Assembly (NCBI GenBank): GCA_963597395.1
Contig: CAVBPX010000062.1
Coordinates: 1 to 14,121, forward strand
Reading direction: 5' to 3'
Source of the DNA: Hallerella sp963597395
GTDB taxonomy: Bacteria > Fibrobacterota > Fibrobacteria > Fibrobacterales > Fibrobacteraceae
DNA length: 14,121 bases
Positions 6,899 through 14,015 of the stretch are shown one piece after another (positions within the stretch are counted from its first letter, which is position 1; each line of letters opens with the position of its first letter). A model generated the notes under the pieces. It did no database searches. It was not told the origin of the DNA and was given only the letters and a program-made list of their open reading frames with translations. The translations under genes and the position numbers were made by a program.

Positions 6899-8827
6899 TT
6901 ACCGAACCTTTTTGAAAACGCCGAGTTCAAGCTTCCCGGGCGCATAGCGGAACTTTCCTTCGAACGCTTTGCCGCTCGAAAGGTTTTTCCAGATTCCTTT
7001 CGGAAGTTCCACCGGGCGGCTGTTTTCGCCGGCGTTTAAAATCGGCGCGACCAGCAGGGAGTTTCCGACAAGATATTCGTCCTCCATCCGTTCGTCGGAA
7101 ATTTTTAGCGCATCCTTTCCCAGGTAAAAGAGCGGACGCATCACGGGCGCACCGGTTTTCTTCGATTCTTCAAATAGTTTATACAAAACGGGCTGCATTT
7201 TTTTTCGAAAGAGAATTGCATTCTTGACGCGGGCCTCGCATTCCTCCCCGAACTGCCAAGGTTCTTGCCGTTTGCAATTTTTGGACGAATGAATGCGGAA
7301 AAATGGAAAGAGAACGGCCGCTTCCGCCCAGCGCGCAAGGAGCTCCGCCGAGGAATCGTCGCCAAAGCCGCCCACATCGACACCGACGAGAGGAATTCCC
7401 GAAATCGAGACGCCGAGCGCCATCGGAATGGATTCTTTTAGGGATTTCCACGTGCTGAAATTGTCGCCGAGCCAAATGCCCGCGTAGCGGCCCATTCCAA
7501 AGCTCGCGCTGCGCGAAAGAACAAACGGGCTTTCTTCCGGATGCGCCCTTCGCAGTCCTTCGAACGTCGCCTTGGCCATGCCGTTCGCGTAAAGGTTGTG
7601 AAAACTTTCGTGGTCGCGCGTGCCGTGCGAAAAGAGCATCTCGTCGTCCGAAACGGAACCCGTACTCGGATCGTTCATGTCAATCCAATAGCCGAAAAAT
7701 CCTTTTTTTGAAAAGGCTTCGACGTGCCTTGCCCAAAACTCGGAACCTTCCTGCGTCGAAAAGTCCGGAAAGAGCGTCGCACCGGGCCACACAAATCCGC
7801 GGTAAAAGTCCCCGTTCGGATTTTTGCAAAAAACGTCCTTTCGAATGCCTTCGTTGCGTATAAAGTAATTTTCGTCGCGGACGCCCGGGTCGAGAATCGG
7901 AACAATATGCCGTCCTTTTTTTAAAAGTTTTTCCGCATCGCGTTCCGGATACTTGAACGTCTTTTCGCTTGTGGTAAAAACCTTGTAGCGGTCCATGTAG
8001 TCGATGTCGAGAAAAAGTCCTTCGCACGGGATCTTTCTTTTGGACATTTCGCGGTCGAGAAAGTTCAAATCCTTTGTGCCTGCATACCCCCAGCGGCTTT
8101 GGTGATATCCGAGGGCCCACATTGGCGGCACGTTGCACGGGCCCGCAAGCCTTCCGAGTTTGGAAATCACGTCCGCGGAATCGTTGCCCACAATAAACAG
8201 CACGTCGAGCGGTCCGTTTGTGCTTCCAAAGTAAAGCGAAGAACCTTGGACCGGTTCCTGGCTCGGATGCAGCCGCATATCGGGCGAAAGCGAAAAGAAC
8301 GCCCGGCCCGCATCGTTAACAAGAACTCCGACCGCTTCCGTTTTTTTTCGAATTAGCAAAAAGGGAATGTTCGCATACAGTGGGTCCGGATTGTCTTCGC
8401 GGCATTTGATGTCGCCATGTGCGCCCCAGGCATCGACGTTCCACATTTGCGCGCGCGTCCCGTTCCGACGAAATTTCCCCGAGCGTTCGCCGAGACCGTA
8501 AAACGAAAAGTCCGGGTCGTTTTCAAATCGCAAAATCCAAAACTTTTCGCATGTGCCGAAAAATCCCTCGGAAGCTCCTTTCAAAAAGGTCTTGCCCTTG
8601 GAATCCGTTACGCATAAAGTTTTTTTTGAAAGCTTTACCCGACCCTTAAAGTTTTTGCCGTCTTCGGACCTGAAGGCTTCCTTGTTCCACTCGAACGGTC
8701 GCGGTTCGTTTGGCCCGTAAAAAATTTGCAATCGAAAGAATCCGCCTCCGAGGTCGGTGAGTTTTTGATTCAGCTTGGAATGCTTAAAGCGAAAATTTAC
8801 AGGATGCGGAATTTTTGAAAAATCCAT
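6899..8827 (-). CDS. Glycoside hydrolase family 31 alpha-glycosidase, cytoplasmic
   Basis: GH31 enzymes are retaining alpha-glycosidases (alpha-glucosidases, alpha-xylosidases and relatives). The 642-residue protein shows the N-terminal sandwich ending in FYGLGERSGKFRRNG (109-123) and NIPFLLI (153-159). The barrel then has GYHQSRWGY (240-248), LDIDYMD (273-279), the nucleophile segment GYWIDMNDPS (379-388; Asp383) and the acid/base segment IWLGDNFSTW (451-460; Asp455). It continues with GVDVGGF (482-488) and FRIHSSKN...QEPW (510-524). The nucleophile motif reads DMND, where most members have DMNE. No signal peptide is present, so it should act on imported oligosaccharides; substrate cannot be told. 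The frame is open to 9025, but that overlaps the GIY-YIG gene; ATG 8827 is preferred because GAAGG lies four bases upstream and family homology begins after it. It lies 34 bases after the GIY-YIG gene and is probably co-transcribed with it. Confidence 0.93.
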   Translation of the reverse strand: MDFSKIPHPVNFRFKHSKLNQKLTDLGGGFFRLQIFYGPNEPRPFEWNKEAFRSEDGKNFKGRVKLSKKTLCVTDSKGKTFLKGASEGFFGTCEKFWILRFENDPDFSFYGLGERSGKFRRNGTRAQMWNVDAWGAHGDIKCREDNPDPLYANIPFLLIRKKTEAVGVLVNDAGRAFFSLSPDMRLHPSQEPVQGSSLYFGSTNGPLDVLFIVGNDSADVISKLGRLAGPCNVPPMWALGYHQSRWGYAGTKDLNFLDREMSKRKIPCEGLFLDIDYMDRYKVFTTSEKTFKYPERDAEKLLKKGRHIVPILDPGVRDENYFIRNEGIRKDVFCKNPNGDFYRGFVWPGATLFPDFSTQEGSEFWARHVEAFSKKGFFGYWIDMNDPSTGSVSDDEMLFSHGTRDHESFHNLYANGMAKATFEGLRRAHPEESPFVLSRSASFGMGRYAGIWLGDNFSTWKSLKESIPMALGVSISGIPLVGVDVGGFGDDSSAELLARWAEAAVLFPFFRIHSSKNCKRQEPWQFGEECEARVKNAILFRKKMQPVLYKLFEESKKTGAPVMRPLFYLGKDALKISDERMEDEYLVGNSLLVAPILNAGENSRPVELPKGIWKNLSSGKAFEGKFRYAPGKLELGVFKKVR

Positions 8828-8831
8828 AGGA

Positions 8832-8837
8832 CCTTCT
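8832..8837 (-). promoter_or_regulatory. Ribosome-binding site that fixes the GH31 start
   Basis: On the minus strand AGAAGG stands four bases before the ATG at 8827. This favours the 642-residue start over the 66-codon longer open frame that would run into the GIY-YIG gene. Confidence 0.65.
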
Positions 8838-8861
8838 TTTTGGGACGGTTTAAAAATAAAT

Positions 8862-9176
8862 TCACGCCTTGGATTTGGAACATTTTCCTTGGCGTTCGGG
8901 CTTTGCCGTAAAAAATTCGGGGAGCGTTCCGTCGGAAAGTTCAACGCATTTGCGCTTTGTGGAAACGCTTTGCCGTTTAATGAGAAATTCGAGCCGCAGC
9001 GCGTCGTGTTTTGTCTCGAGTTCAAAGACCTTCAAAATTTTTTGTGGCGGAAAAGACTTTGTAAAGCGCGCTCCCTTGCCGCTCCTGTGCGCCTCAAAGC
9101 GCTTTTGCACATCGGTCGCGTATCCGGTATAAATCCGTCCGCCTTTGCACAAAAGCATATACACGTAATGGGGCAT
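8862..9176 (-). CDS. GIY-YIG nuclease-superfamily small protein (YhbQ-like)
   Basis: The 104-residue protein has the single-domain GIY-YIG fold of the YhbQ/UPF0213 type. The two signature tyrosine segments are YVYML (4-8) and IYTGYATD (15-22), followed by the conserved Arg in VQKRFEAH (Arg26), the GKGARFTK segment (33-40) and the metal-binding Glu63 in ALRLEFLIKRQ. Catalytic residues look intact. The small members are proposed DNA endonucleases with poorly known roles, possibly in repair; some act on single-stranded or branched DNA. The C-terminal tail (about residues 80-104) is unusually basic/polar and outside the domain. The ATG at 9176 lacks an obvious Shine-Dalgarno; it is chosen because the domain begins immediately (MPHYVYMLLC). 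It is probably co-transcribed with the downstream GH31 gene, though a functional link is unlikely. Confidence 0.9.
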   Translation of the reverse strand: MPHYVYMLLCKGGRIYTGYATDVQKRFEAHRSGKGARFTKSFPPQKILKVFELETKHDALRLEFLIKRQSVSTKRKCVELSDGTLPEFFTAKPERQGKCSKSKA

Positions 9177-9216
9177 GTTTTAAAAATAGAATTCGCGCTT
9201 CCACGTCTTTCCTAAA

Positions 9217-9240
9217 GGCTCGAAAGAGCCGATAGAATCC
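9217..9240. repeat. Small hairpin and partial REP-like end upstream of the GIY-YIG gene
   Basis: GGCTC (9217-9221) and GAGCC (9226-9230) form a perfect stem around a GAAA tetraloop. GATAGAATCC follows; its last eight bases repeat the end of the REP-like element finishing at 9305. It may be the remnant of a further copy arranged in tandem. Confidence 0.4.
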
Positions 9241-9252
9241 ACGATTAGACGC

Positions 9253-9305
9253 CATTCTGGAACGACCGCAGGGAGTGACCCGCCTGCTGCGGGCAGGTAG
9301 AATCC
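9253..9305. repeat. REP-like palindromic element, copy 2
   Basis: The element starts CATTCTGGAACG and ends CAGGTAGAATCC, with the 19-base core CCCGCCTGCTGCGGGCAGG at 9279-9297 identical to copy 1. Its outer ends pair as ATTCT (9254-9258) with AGAAT (9299-9303). Copy 1 has ATCCT with AGGAT, so both bases of a pair have changed together. It lies between the GIY-YIG gene and the rpsA terminator and is shorter than copy 1 by one internal hairpin. Confidence 0.75.
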
Positions 9306-9328
9306 GTCCCGAGTTTTTTCTGCAAAAC

Positions 9329-9360
9329 AAAAAGTCCCGGATTTGCATCCGGGACTTTTT
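9329..9360 (-). terminator. Terminator of the cmk-rpsA operon
   Basis: A 14-bp perfect stem (AAAAAGTCCCGGAT, 9329-9342, with ATCCGGGACTTTTT, 9347-9360) has a four-base loop. Read on the minus strand it ends in a T run 22 bases after the rpsA stop. The symmetrical A/T flanks would also work on the plus strand. Confidence 0.9.
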
Positions 9361-9382
9361 GAAAGTTCAGGCAGATGGCGAA

Positions 9383-11176
9383 TTACTTCGCTTCTTCCTT
9401 GGCTTCTTCGGCTTCCGCATCGTCGGCCTTCTTGGCCTTCTTCGCGGGCTTCTTCTTCGCCGGGGCGACGGCTTCGCCGATGGTCGTGCCGTTCTCGCCG
9501 GGCTTGTGGGAGTCCATCCAGGCCTTGAGTTCGGCGGATTCGCGGTTCTTGAAGTAATCGACAACCGAGAGCGTAATCTTGCGATTGTTCGGGTCGATTT
9601 CCGTCACGACGGCCGGAACTTCGTCACCGACCTTGAATGCATCGGCCGGAACCTTGATGTATTCGGCGGTGAGCTTCGAAACCGGGATGAATCCTTCGAT
9701 GCCGTTCGGGAGTTCCACGACGACACCGCGGTCGAGCAGGCGGATGATGTTGCTCTTCACTTCGGAATCGATCGGGTAGGTCGTTTCGATGGTGTCCCAC
9801 GGATCTTCGGTGAGGTGCTTCATGGAGAGCGAAATGCGGCGCTTTTCCTTATCGACGGCGAGCACAACGCACTCCACCTTGTCGCCCTTCTTGACCATTT
9901 CGGACGGGTGGTTGATCTTCTTCGTCCAGGACATGTCGGAAACGTGGATGAGGCCATCGACGCCGTCCTTGATTTCGACGAACGCGCCGAAGGAGGCGAG
10001 GTTGCGGATTTCGCCCACAACGCGTGCACCCGGAGGCAGTTCTTCGTCGATGTGTTCCCACGGATCTTCTTCAAGCTGCTTGAGACCGAGGGAAATGCGT
10101 TCCTGTTCCTCTTCGACCTTGAGCACGACCGCTTCCACTTCCTGGCCGACGGCGAGGATCTTGGAAGGATGCTTGACGTGCTGCGTCCAGGACATTTCGG
10201 AAACGTGGATAAGGCCTTCGATGCCGTCTTCGAGTTCGACAAACGCGCCGTAGTCCGTAATGGAAACGACCTTTCCCTTGACGACCATGCCTTCCGGATA
10301 GCGGGCGGCGACGTCCTTCCAGGGATGCGGTTTCAGCTGCTTCATGCCGAGCGAAATGCGTTCCTTCTTGTCGTTGAAGTCGAGGACCATCACTTCCACT
10401 TCGTCGCCGAGCTTCACCACTTCGGACGGGTGGTTGATGCGCTTGTAGCTCATGTCGGTGATGTGGAGGAGGCCATCTACGCCGCCAAGGTCGATGAACG
10501 CGCCGAAGTCGGTGATGTTCTTGACGATGCCCTTGCGGACCTGGCCCTTTTCGAGGTTCTCGAGAACCTTGTCGCGCTGGCTGTTGCGCTGCTCTTCGAG
10601 AACGACGCGGCGGGACACGACGATGTTGCGACGGGCCTTGTTGACCTTGATGACCTTGAGTTCGAATTCCTGGCCGATGAGGGCGTTGATGTCCGGAATC
10701 TGGCGGAGGTCGATCTGCGAACCCGGGAGGAATGCGTCGATGCCGAAGAGATCGACCACCACGCCGCCCTTGATGCGCTTCGTGAGCGTGCCGCGGACGA
10801 TTTCGTTGTTTTCGTAGGCTTCGCGGATGCGTTCCCACACGCGGACAAAGTCCGCCTTCTGCTTGGAGAGAACGAGACGTCCGTCGTCGTCCTCGAGCTT
10901 TTCGATATAGACTTCGATTTCGGAACCGACTTCGGGAATTTCGTCATCCTTGAATTCGTTGCGGGAGATGACTCCTTCGGACTTGAAGTTCACATCGACG
11001 AGCACTTCCTGTTCGTTCACCTGGCTGATTTTGCCGGTGACGACCTTGCCTGCTTCGAGGCCTTCCATGCCGGCGTATGCTTCCGCCGCCTGGTTCGTGC
11101 CGATGGATCCGAGTTCCTTTTCGGCCTCGAGAATTTCGTCGAGGTCCGCCTGGGTTCCGTATTTGAGTTGGGACAT
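9383..11176 (-). CDS. rpsA: 30S ribosomal protein S1
   Basis: S1 binds mRNA on the small ribosomal subunit and helps load leaders, especially those lacking Shine-Dalgarno sequences. The 597-residue protein has six S1 repeats at about residues 41-105, 123-190, 211-278, 296-365, 383-453 and 470-540. Repeats 3-5 are the best conserved, with GAFIDLGGVDGLLHITDMS, GAFVELEDGIEGLIHVSEMSW and GAFVEIKDGVDGLIHVSDMSW. The C-terminal tail (about 558-597) is a low-complexity Ala/Lys/Glu run (APAKKKPAKKAKKADD...), probably disordered. The ATG at 11176 is certain from homology, but the leader CCCCCAATCAAAACAA has no Shine-Dalgarno; E. coli rpsA also lacks a canonical one and is controlled by its own product, so similar control is possible. 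It lies 36 bases after cmk, the same neighbour as in many bacteria. Confidence 0.98.
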   Translation of the reverse strand: MSQLKYGTQADLDEILEAEKELGSIGTNQAAEAYAGMEGLEAGKVVTGKISQVNEQEVLVDVNFKSEGVISRNEFKDDEIPEVGSEIEVYIEKLEDDDGRLVLSKQKADFVRVWERIREAYENNEIVRGTLTKRIKGGVVVDLFGIDAFLPGSQIDLRQIPDINALIGQEFELKVIKVNKARRNIVVSRRVVLEEQRNSQRDKVLENLEKGQVRKGIVKNITDFGAFIDLGGVDGLLHITDMSYKRINHPSEVVKLGDEVEVMVLDFNDKKERISLGMKQLKPHPWKDVAARYPEGMVVKGKVVSITDYGAFVELEDGIEGLIHVSEMSWTQHVKHPSKILAVGQEVEAVVLKVEEEQERISLGLKQLEEDPWEHIDEELPPGARVVGEIRNLASFGAFVEIKDGVDGLIHVSDMSWTKKINHPSEMVKKGDKVECVVLAVDKEKRRISLSMKHLTEDPWDTIETTYPIDSEVKSNIIRLLDRGVVVELPNGIEGFIPVSKLTAEYIKVPADAFKVGDEVPAVVTEIDPNNRKITLSVVDYFKNRESAELKAWMDSHKPGENGTTIGEAVAPAKKKPAKKAKKADDAEAEEAKEEAK

Positions 11177-11212
11177 TTGTTTTGATTGGGGGTTGTGGAA
11201 AGAAAGTCGAAG

Positions 11213-11884
11213 CTACGCCACCACACCTACGCGGTCTTCGATTTCCTTTACCTGTTGTTGTATTGAGAGTTGTGTGGTGTCAATTTCAATGGCGTCGTCG
11301 GCCTTTTTGAGCGGGGCCGTTTCGCGGCTGGAATCTATCCGGTCGCGTTCCGCGAGGTTCTTCTCGATTTCTTCGAGCGACATTTCGATGCCCTTCTGTT
11401 GGCATTCGAGAAAGCGCCTTTTTGCGCGGACCTTGATGTCCGTGACGAGGAAGAACTTGAAATCCGCATGGGGGAATACCGCGGTCCCGATGTCGCGTCC
11501 GTCGAGGATGCTGCTTGTTTCGCTTGCGATTTTCCGCTGGGCCTCGGTGAGAACCTTCCGCACCTCGGGAATTGCGCTGTAGAGGCTTACCGCTTCGGTC
11601 ACCCGCTTGCTGCGAATTTCCGCTTCGCGGTTTACCCCGTCAACGAGAATCCGGTTGTTTGCGTCAAAGCGAATATCGACAGTCCCGAGAAGCCTTGCAA
11701 GGGCGTCTGCATCCTCCGGTCCGATGCTCTTTTCGAGGGCGGCAAACGTAATTGCCCGGTACATCGCACCGGTATCGAGATAGGTGAGGCCCAGGTCCTT
11801 TGCAACGAGCTTTGCGGTCGTACTCTTGCCGGTTCCGCTCGGGCCGTCAATGGCAATAATGATATGGCGTTTCGGGGTATTCAA
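11213..11884 (-). CDS. cmk: Cytidylate (CMP/dCMP) kinase
   Basis: Cmk transfers phosphate from ATP to CMP or dCMP, feeding CDP/dCDP and hence CTP and dCTP pools. The 223-residue protein has the P-loop IDGPSGTGKST (12-22), the family motif LDTGAMYRAI (36-45), ILDGRDIGTAVFPHADFKFF in the middle, and the lid/C-terminal block RDRIDSSRETAPLKKADDAIEIDTT. Length is normal for the bacterial enzyme. No ATG is available before the P-loop, so the start is taken as TTG at 11884 (reading MNTPKRHIIIAIDGPSG), without a clear Shine-Dalgarno. It is the middle gene of the lipoprotein-cmk-rpsA operon, 39 bases after the lipoprotein stop. The cmk-rpsA pairing is widespread and couples nucleotide supply with translation only by position. 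Confidence 0.96.
   Translation of the reverse strand: MNTPKRHIIIAIDGPSGTGKSTTAKLVAKDLGLTYLDTGAMYRAITFAALEKSIGPEDADALARLLGTVDIRFDANNRILVDGVNREAEIRSKRVTEAVSLYSAIPEVRKVLTEAQRKIASETSSILDGRDIGTAVFPHADFKFFLVTDIKVRAKRRFLECQQKGIEMSLEEIEKNLAERDRIDSSRETAPLKKADDAIEIDTTQLSIQQQVKEIEDRVGVVA
11257..11283 (-). promoter_or_regulatory. Possible internal promoter for rpsA inside the 3' end of cmk
   Basis: On the minus strand a perfect TTGACA (11283-11278) is followed after 15 bases by TACAAC (11262-11257), a weak -10. It would start transcription about 75 bases before the rpsA ATG. The spacing is short and the sequence also encodes conserved Cmk residues (EIDTTQLS), so it may be chance. Confidence 0.28.
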
Positions 11885-11923
11885 TTCGCGGACAAATATA
11901 GTTATTCGGCTGCGGGGCTTCCG

Positions 11924-12667
11924 TTAAAAGTCGGAAGTCGCGCCGCTTTCGTCCGGTCCGTAGTAGCCGTCTTCCTCGACGCCCTTGTTCTCCGGTTCAA
12001 AAACCTGGGACGGTTCGTCCGAGGATTCGGAATCGTAGGAACTCGATTCGTAGGAGGTTTCGGACGATTCGCTGTCGTAGGACGATTCGCCGTAAGAGGA
12101 CTCGGACGATGCCGCTTCCTCGGTATAGCTGTCCGGTTTGCGGAGTTCGCCCGTGCTGCCGTATTTGCGCTTTTCCTCTTCGGTGAGCTTGTTGGTAAAG
12201 ACCTCGACCTCGGGTTCCTTCTGGGCGGCTTCCTCTTCGCCCGCCATAATGCGCTTGCCGCGTTCGATGGTGCGGTTGATGCGGTCCTGGCGCATCTGTT
12301 CAAGGTTCGATCCGACCTTCTTTTCTTCTTCGGACACGGTGAACTTCCGGTTGAAGTCCTCGAGGACCGCCTTGATGCCGATGAGGCGGCCCTTCTTATC
12401 GACCGACCAGGGCATTTGCTTGAGCGCGGACACGCGGAGACGGCTCGCCGCAAGGCGGTATTCCTGCTTCATCAGACCGTTTTCGTCCGTCAGGTCGTCC
12501 GCTTCGTCCGGCGTCACAAATTTCAGGGCCTCATGCCAGTGTTCACCCTGGGAATTGACCGTAAAGCCAATCAGGGCGTCATTGATTGCCGTTGGATCGC
12601 TCGGCGCCGTGCTGGCGCAGCCGACAAACAGGAGTGCGGAAAACAATCCCAAGACCATCTTTTTCAT
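11924..12667 (-). CDS. Putative lipoprotein with Ser/Glu/Tyr-rich low-complexity tail
   Basis: I do not recognise the family. The 247-residue protein starts with a lipoprotein signal (MKKMVLGLFSALLFVGC; lipobox FVGC, Cys17). Ala follows the Cys, which in E. coli rules would send it to the outer membrane. Residues about 25-115 look folded: PTAINDALIGFTVNSQGEHWHEALKFVTPDEADDL..., with an alpha/beta pattern recalling small NTF2-like or processivity lipoproteins, though I cannot assign it. Residues 115-180 are charged and helical. About 187-217 is a near-repetitive tract of Ser, Glu, Asp and Tyr (SSYGESSYDSESSETSYESS), then an acidic end. The ATG at 12667 has GGAGG eight bases upstream (plus-strand CCTCC 12676-12680). 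It heads the operon with cmk and rpsA and is divergent from the TraB-family gene. Confidence 0.85.
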   Translation of the reverse strand: MKKMVLGLFSALLFVGCASTAPSDPTAINDALIGFTVNSQGEHWHEALKFVTPDEADDLTDENGLMKQEYRLAASRLRVSALKQMPWSVDKKGRLIGIKAVLEDFNRKFTVSEEEKKVGSNLEQMRQDRINRTIERGKRIMAGEEEAAQKEPEVEVFTNKLTEEEKRKYGSTGELRKPDSYTEEAASSESSYGESSYDSESSETSYESSSYDSESSDEPSQVFEPENKGVEEDGYYGPDESGATSDF

Positions 12668-12701
12668 CTCAAAGTCCTCCGAGATTCATTTGTCCTAAAA
12701 A

Positions 12702-12707
12702 TATAAT
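12702..12707 (+). promoter_or_regulatory. Possible -10 box for the TraB-family gene
   Basis: A consensus TATAAT lies 74 bases before the plus-strand ATG at 12782, in the A/T-rich centre of the divergent intergenic region. No convincing -35 is found 16-18 bases upstream, so this is weak evidence. Confidence 0.3.
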
Positions 12708-12710
12708 CAA

Positions 12711-12739
12711 AATATGAAACAAGTTGTCCCGCTTTCCAA
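12711..12739 (-). promoter_or_regulatory. Possible promoter for the lipoprotein-cmk-rpsA operon
   Basis: On the minus strand TTGGAA (12739-12734) and CATATT (12716-12711) are separated by 17 bases. Each matches four of six consensus positions. Transcription would start about 37 bases before the lipoprotein ATG. Confidence 0.33.
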
Positions 12740-12781
12740 AAAGTTGCGGAATCTGCGCGTGGAATTTCTATCATTTGGCCC

Positions 12782-13954
12782 ATGAGCGAAAATCAAGACA
12801 TTTGCCGGGTCGTCCGGAACGACGGCAAGGAGTTTTACCTTGTCGGAACGGCGCACATTTCAAGGGAATCCAGGGATCTCGTCGCAAAGTCCATTGCCGA
12901 GGTTCACCCGGATACGGTTTGCGTCGAACTGGACGAGGGCCGCCTCAAGTCTCTTGAAGACCCCGAACGCTGGAAAAAGACCGACTTGCGAAAAATCATC
13001 CGCGAGCACCAGCTGGGGACCCTCATCGCGAACCTCGTCCTGAGCTCCTACCAAAAGCGTATGGGAATGCAGACCGGAATGCGCCCCGGAGCGGAACTCT
13101 ACGAGGCCGTGCAGACGTCGCGAAAGGAAAACATCCCCGTCGTCCTCGCCGACCGGAACATCAAGACGACGCTCAGGCGCACATGGAGCTTTACCCCGTG
13201 GTATCGAAAGCTCTCGCTTGTAGGCTCGCTTTTTTCGAGCCTCTTCGACAAGACGGAAGTGAGCGAAGAGGAGCTTTCGAAAATCCGCGAAAAGGATTCC
13301 CTTTCGTCCATGATGGAAGAGTTTGGAAAGACGTTTCCGGAGGTGAAGACGGTTCTTATCGACGAACGGGACGCCTACCTTGCAAACAGCATTCGCAACG
13401 CTCCCGGAAAAAAGGTTCTCGCCGTCGTCGGAGCGGGCCACGTCGCGGGCATAAAGAACATCATCGAAACGGACAAGGAGCTTCCGAGCGAAGAGGAACT
13501 TTGCAAAATCAAGCCTTCCTCGCCGTGGTTCAAGATTTTCGGGTGGACCGTGACCGTGGCCATCATCCTCTCGATCCTTTTTGTGGGCTACCGTTCCGGA
13601 ATGGAAAAGGCCGGGGAACTCACGCTCAACTGGGTATGCCTGACGGGCGGCGGCGCCATGCTCGGCGCGATTGTCGCGGGAGCGCATCCGCTTGCGGTCT
13701 TGACGGCCCTTGTCGCCGCTCCGTTTACGGGCCTTACGCCGCTCATCGGGGTGGGATTCTTTGTTGCCCTCGTGCAGGTGTATATGCGGCCTCCCCGCGT
13801 ATCGGAATTCGAGACCGTCTCCGAGGACATCTGGAAAGTTTCCCGCTGGTGGAAAAACCGCCTGACCCGCGTCATCCTGTGCTTTCTTCTCCCCGGATTT
13901 CCGGCCATCATCGGCAAGATCATCGCGCTCGTCGGCATTTATAAGGCGTTCTGA
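12782..13954 (+). CDS. TraB/PrgY-family membrane protein
   Basis: The 390-residue protein has an N-terminal TraB/GumN-type domain: YLVGTAHISRES (19-30), VCVELDEGRLKSL (46-58), VLADRNIKTTLRR (121-133), VLIDERDAYLA (191-201) and VVGAGHVAGI (215-224). The conserved His25, Glu49, Arg54, Glu195-Arg196 and His220 are those shared with the TIKI/PrgY group, proposed to be metal-dependent peptidases. PrgY of enterococci reduces pheromone activity, but the role of most bacterial members is unknown. The C-terminal part is membrane-bound, with hydrophobic segments at about 253-270, 286-312, 313-335 and 362-388. There is no signal peptide, so the TraB domain is probably cytoplasmic. The ATG at 12782 lacks a clear Shine-Dalgarno but sits just before the conserved domain. 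A further gene start follows 34 bases after the stop. Confidence 0.9.
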   Translation: MSENQDICRVVRNDGKEFYLVGTAHISRESRDLVAKSIAEVHPDTVCVELDEGRLKSLEDPERWKKTDLRKIIREHQLGTLIANLVLSSYQKRMGMQTGMRPGAELYEAVQTSRKENIPVVLADRNIKTTLRRTWSFTPWYRKLSLVGSLFSSLFDKTEVSEEELSKIREKDSLSSMMEEFGKTFPEVKTVLIDERDAYLANSIRNAPGKKVLAVVGAGHVAGIKNIIETDKELPSEEELCKIKPSSPWFKIFGWTVTVAIILSILFVGYRSGMEKAGELTLNWVCLTGGGAMLGAIVAGAHPLAVLTALVAAPFTGLTPLIGVGFFVALVQVYMRPPRVSEFETVSEDIWKVSRWWKNRLTRVILCFLLPGFPAIIGKIIALVGIYKAF

Positions 13955-13988
13955 AGGAAAGGTCAACCGAATTCGTCTGGAGGGAAAA

Positions 13989-14015
13989 ATGAAAAGGCTT
14001 TTAGGGAACCTCTAA
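13989..14015 (+). pseudogene. Start of a gene cut off after eight codons by an inverted-repeat element
   Basis: A textbook ribosome-binding site (GGAGGG, 13979-13984) stands four bases before an ATG at 13989. The frame reads MKRLLGNL and then meets TAA at 14013. The last codons and the stop lie in the left arm of the inverted-repeat element that begins at about 14008. The simplest reading is a gene whose 5' end remains after an insertion; MKRLLG would suit the start of a signal peptide. The rest, if present, lies beyond the window. A genuine eight-residue leader peptide is a less likely alternative. Confidence 0.45.

Noticed and set aside
8828..9025. A 66-residue N-terminal extension of the GH31 protein
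   Set aside because: It would overlap the GIY-YIG gene in another frame, has no signal peptide or family similarity, and the ATG at 8827 has its own ribosome-binding site.
9275..11185. An open frame of more than 600 codons on the plus strand across the whole rpsA gene
   Set aside because: It lies opposite a certain six-repeat S1 gene and its translation is low-complexity (repeated His, Asp, Val, Phe patterns mirroring the S1 repeats). GC-rich codon bias keeps the opposite strand free of stops.
12006..12110. Repetitive tract considered as a CRISPR array or tandem DNA repeat
   Set aside because: The repetition is of Ser/Glu/Tyr codons inside the lipoprotein gene, with no constant repeat and spacer pattern. 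No CRISPR array is visible anywhere in the window.
11270..12706. A 478-codon plus-strand frame opposite cmk and the lipoprotein
   Set aside because: It spans two genes and their gap on the other strand, has no recognisable domain, and cmk is unmistakable.
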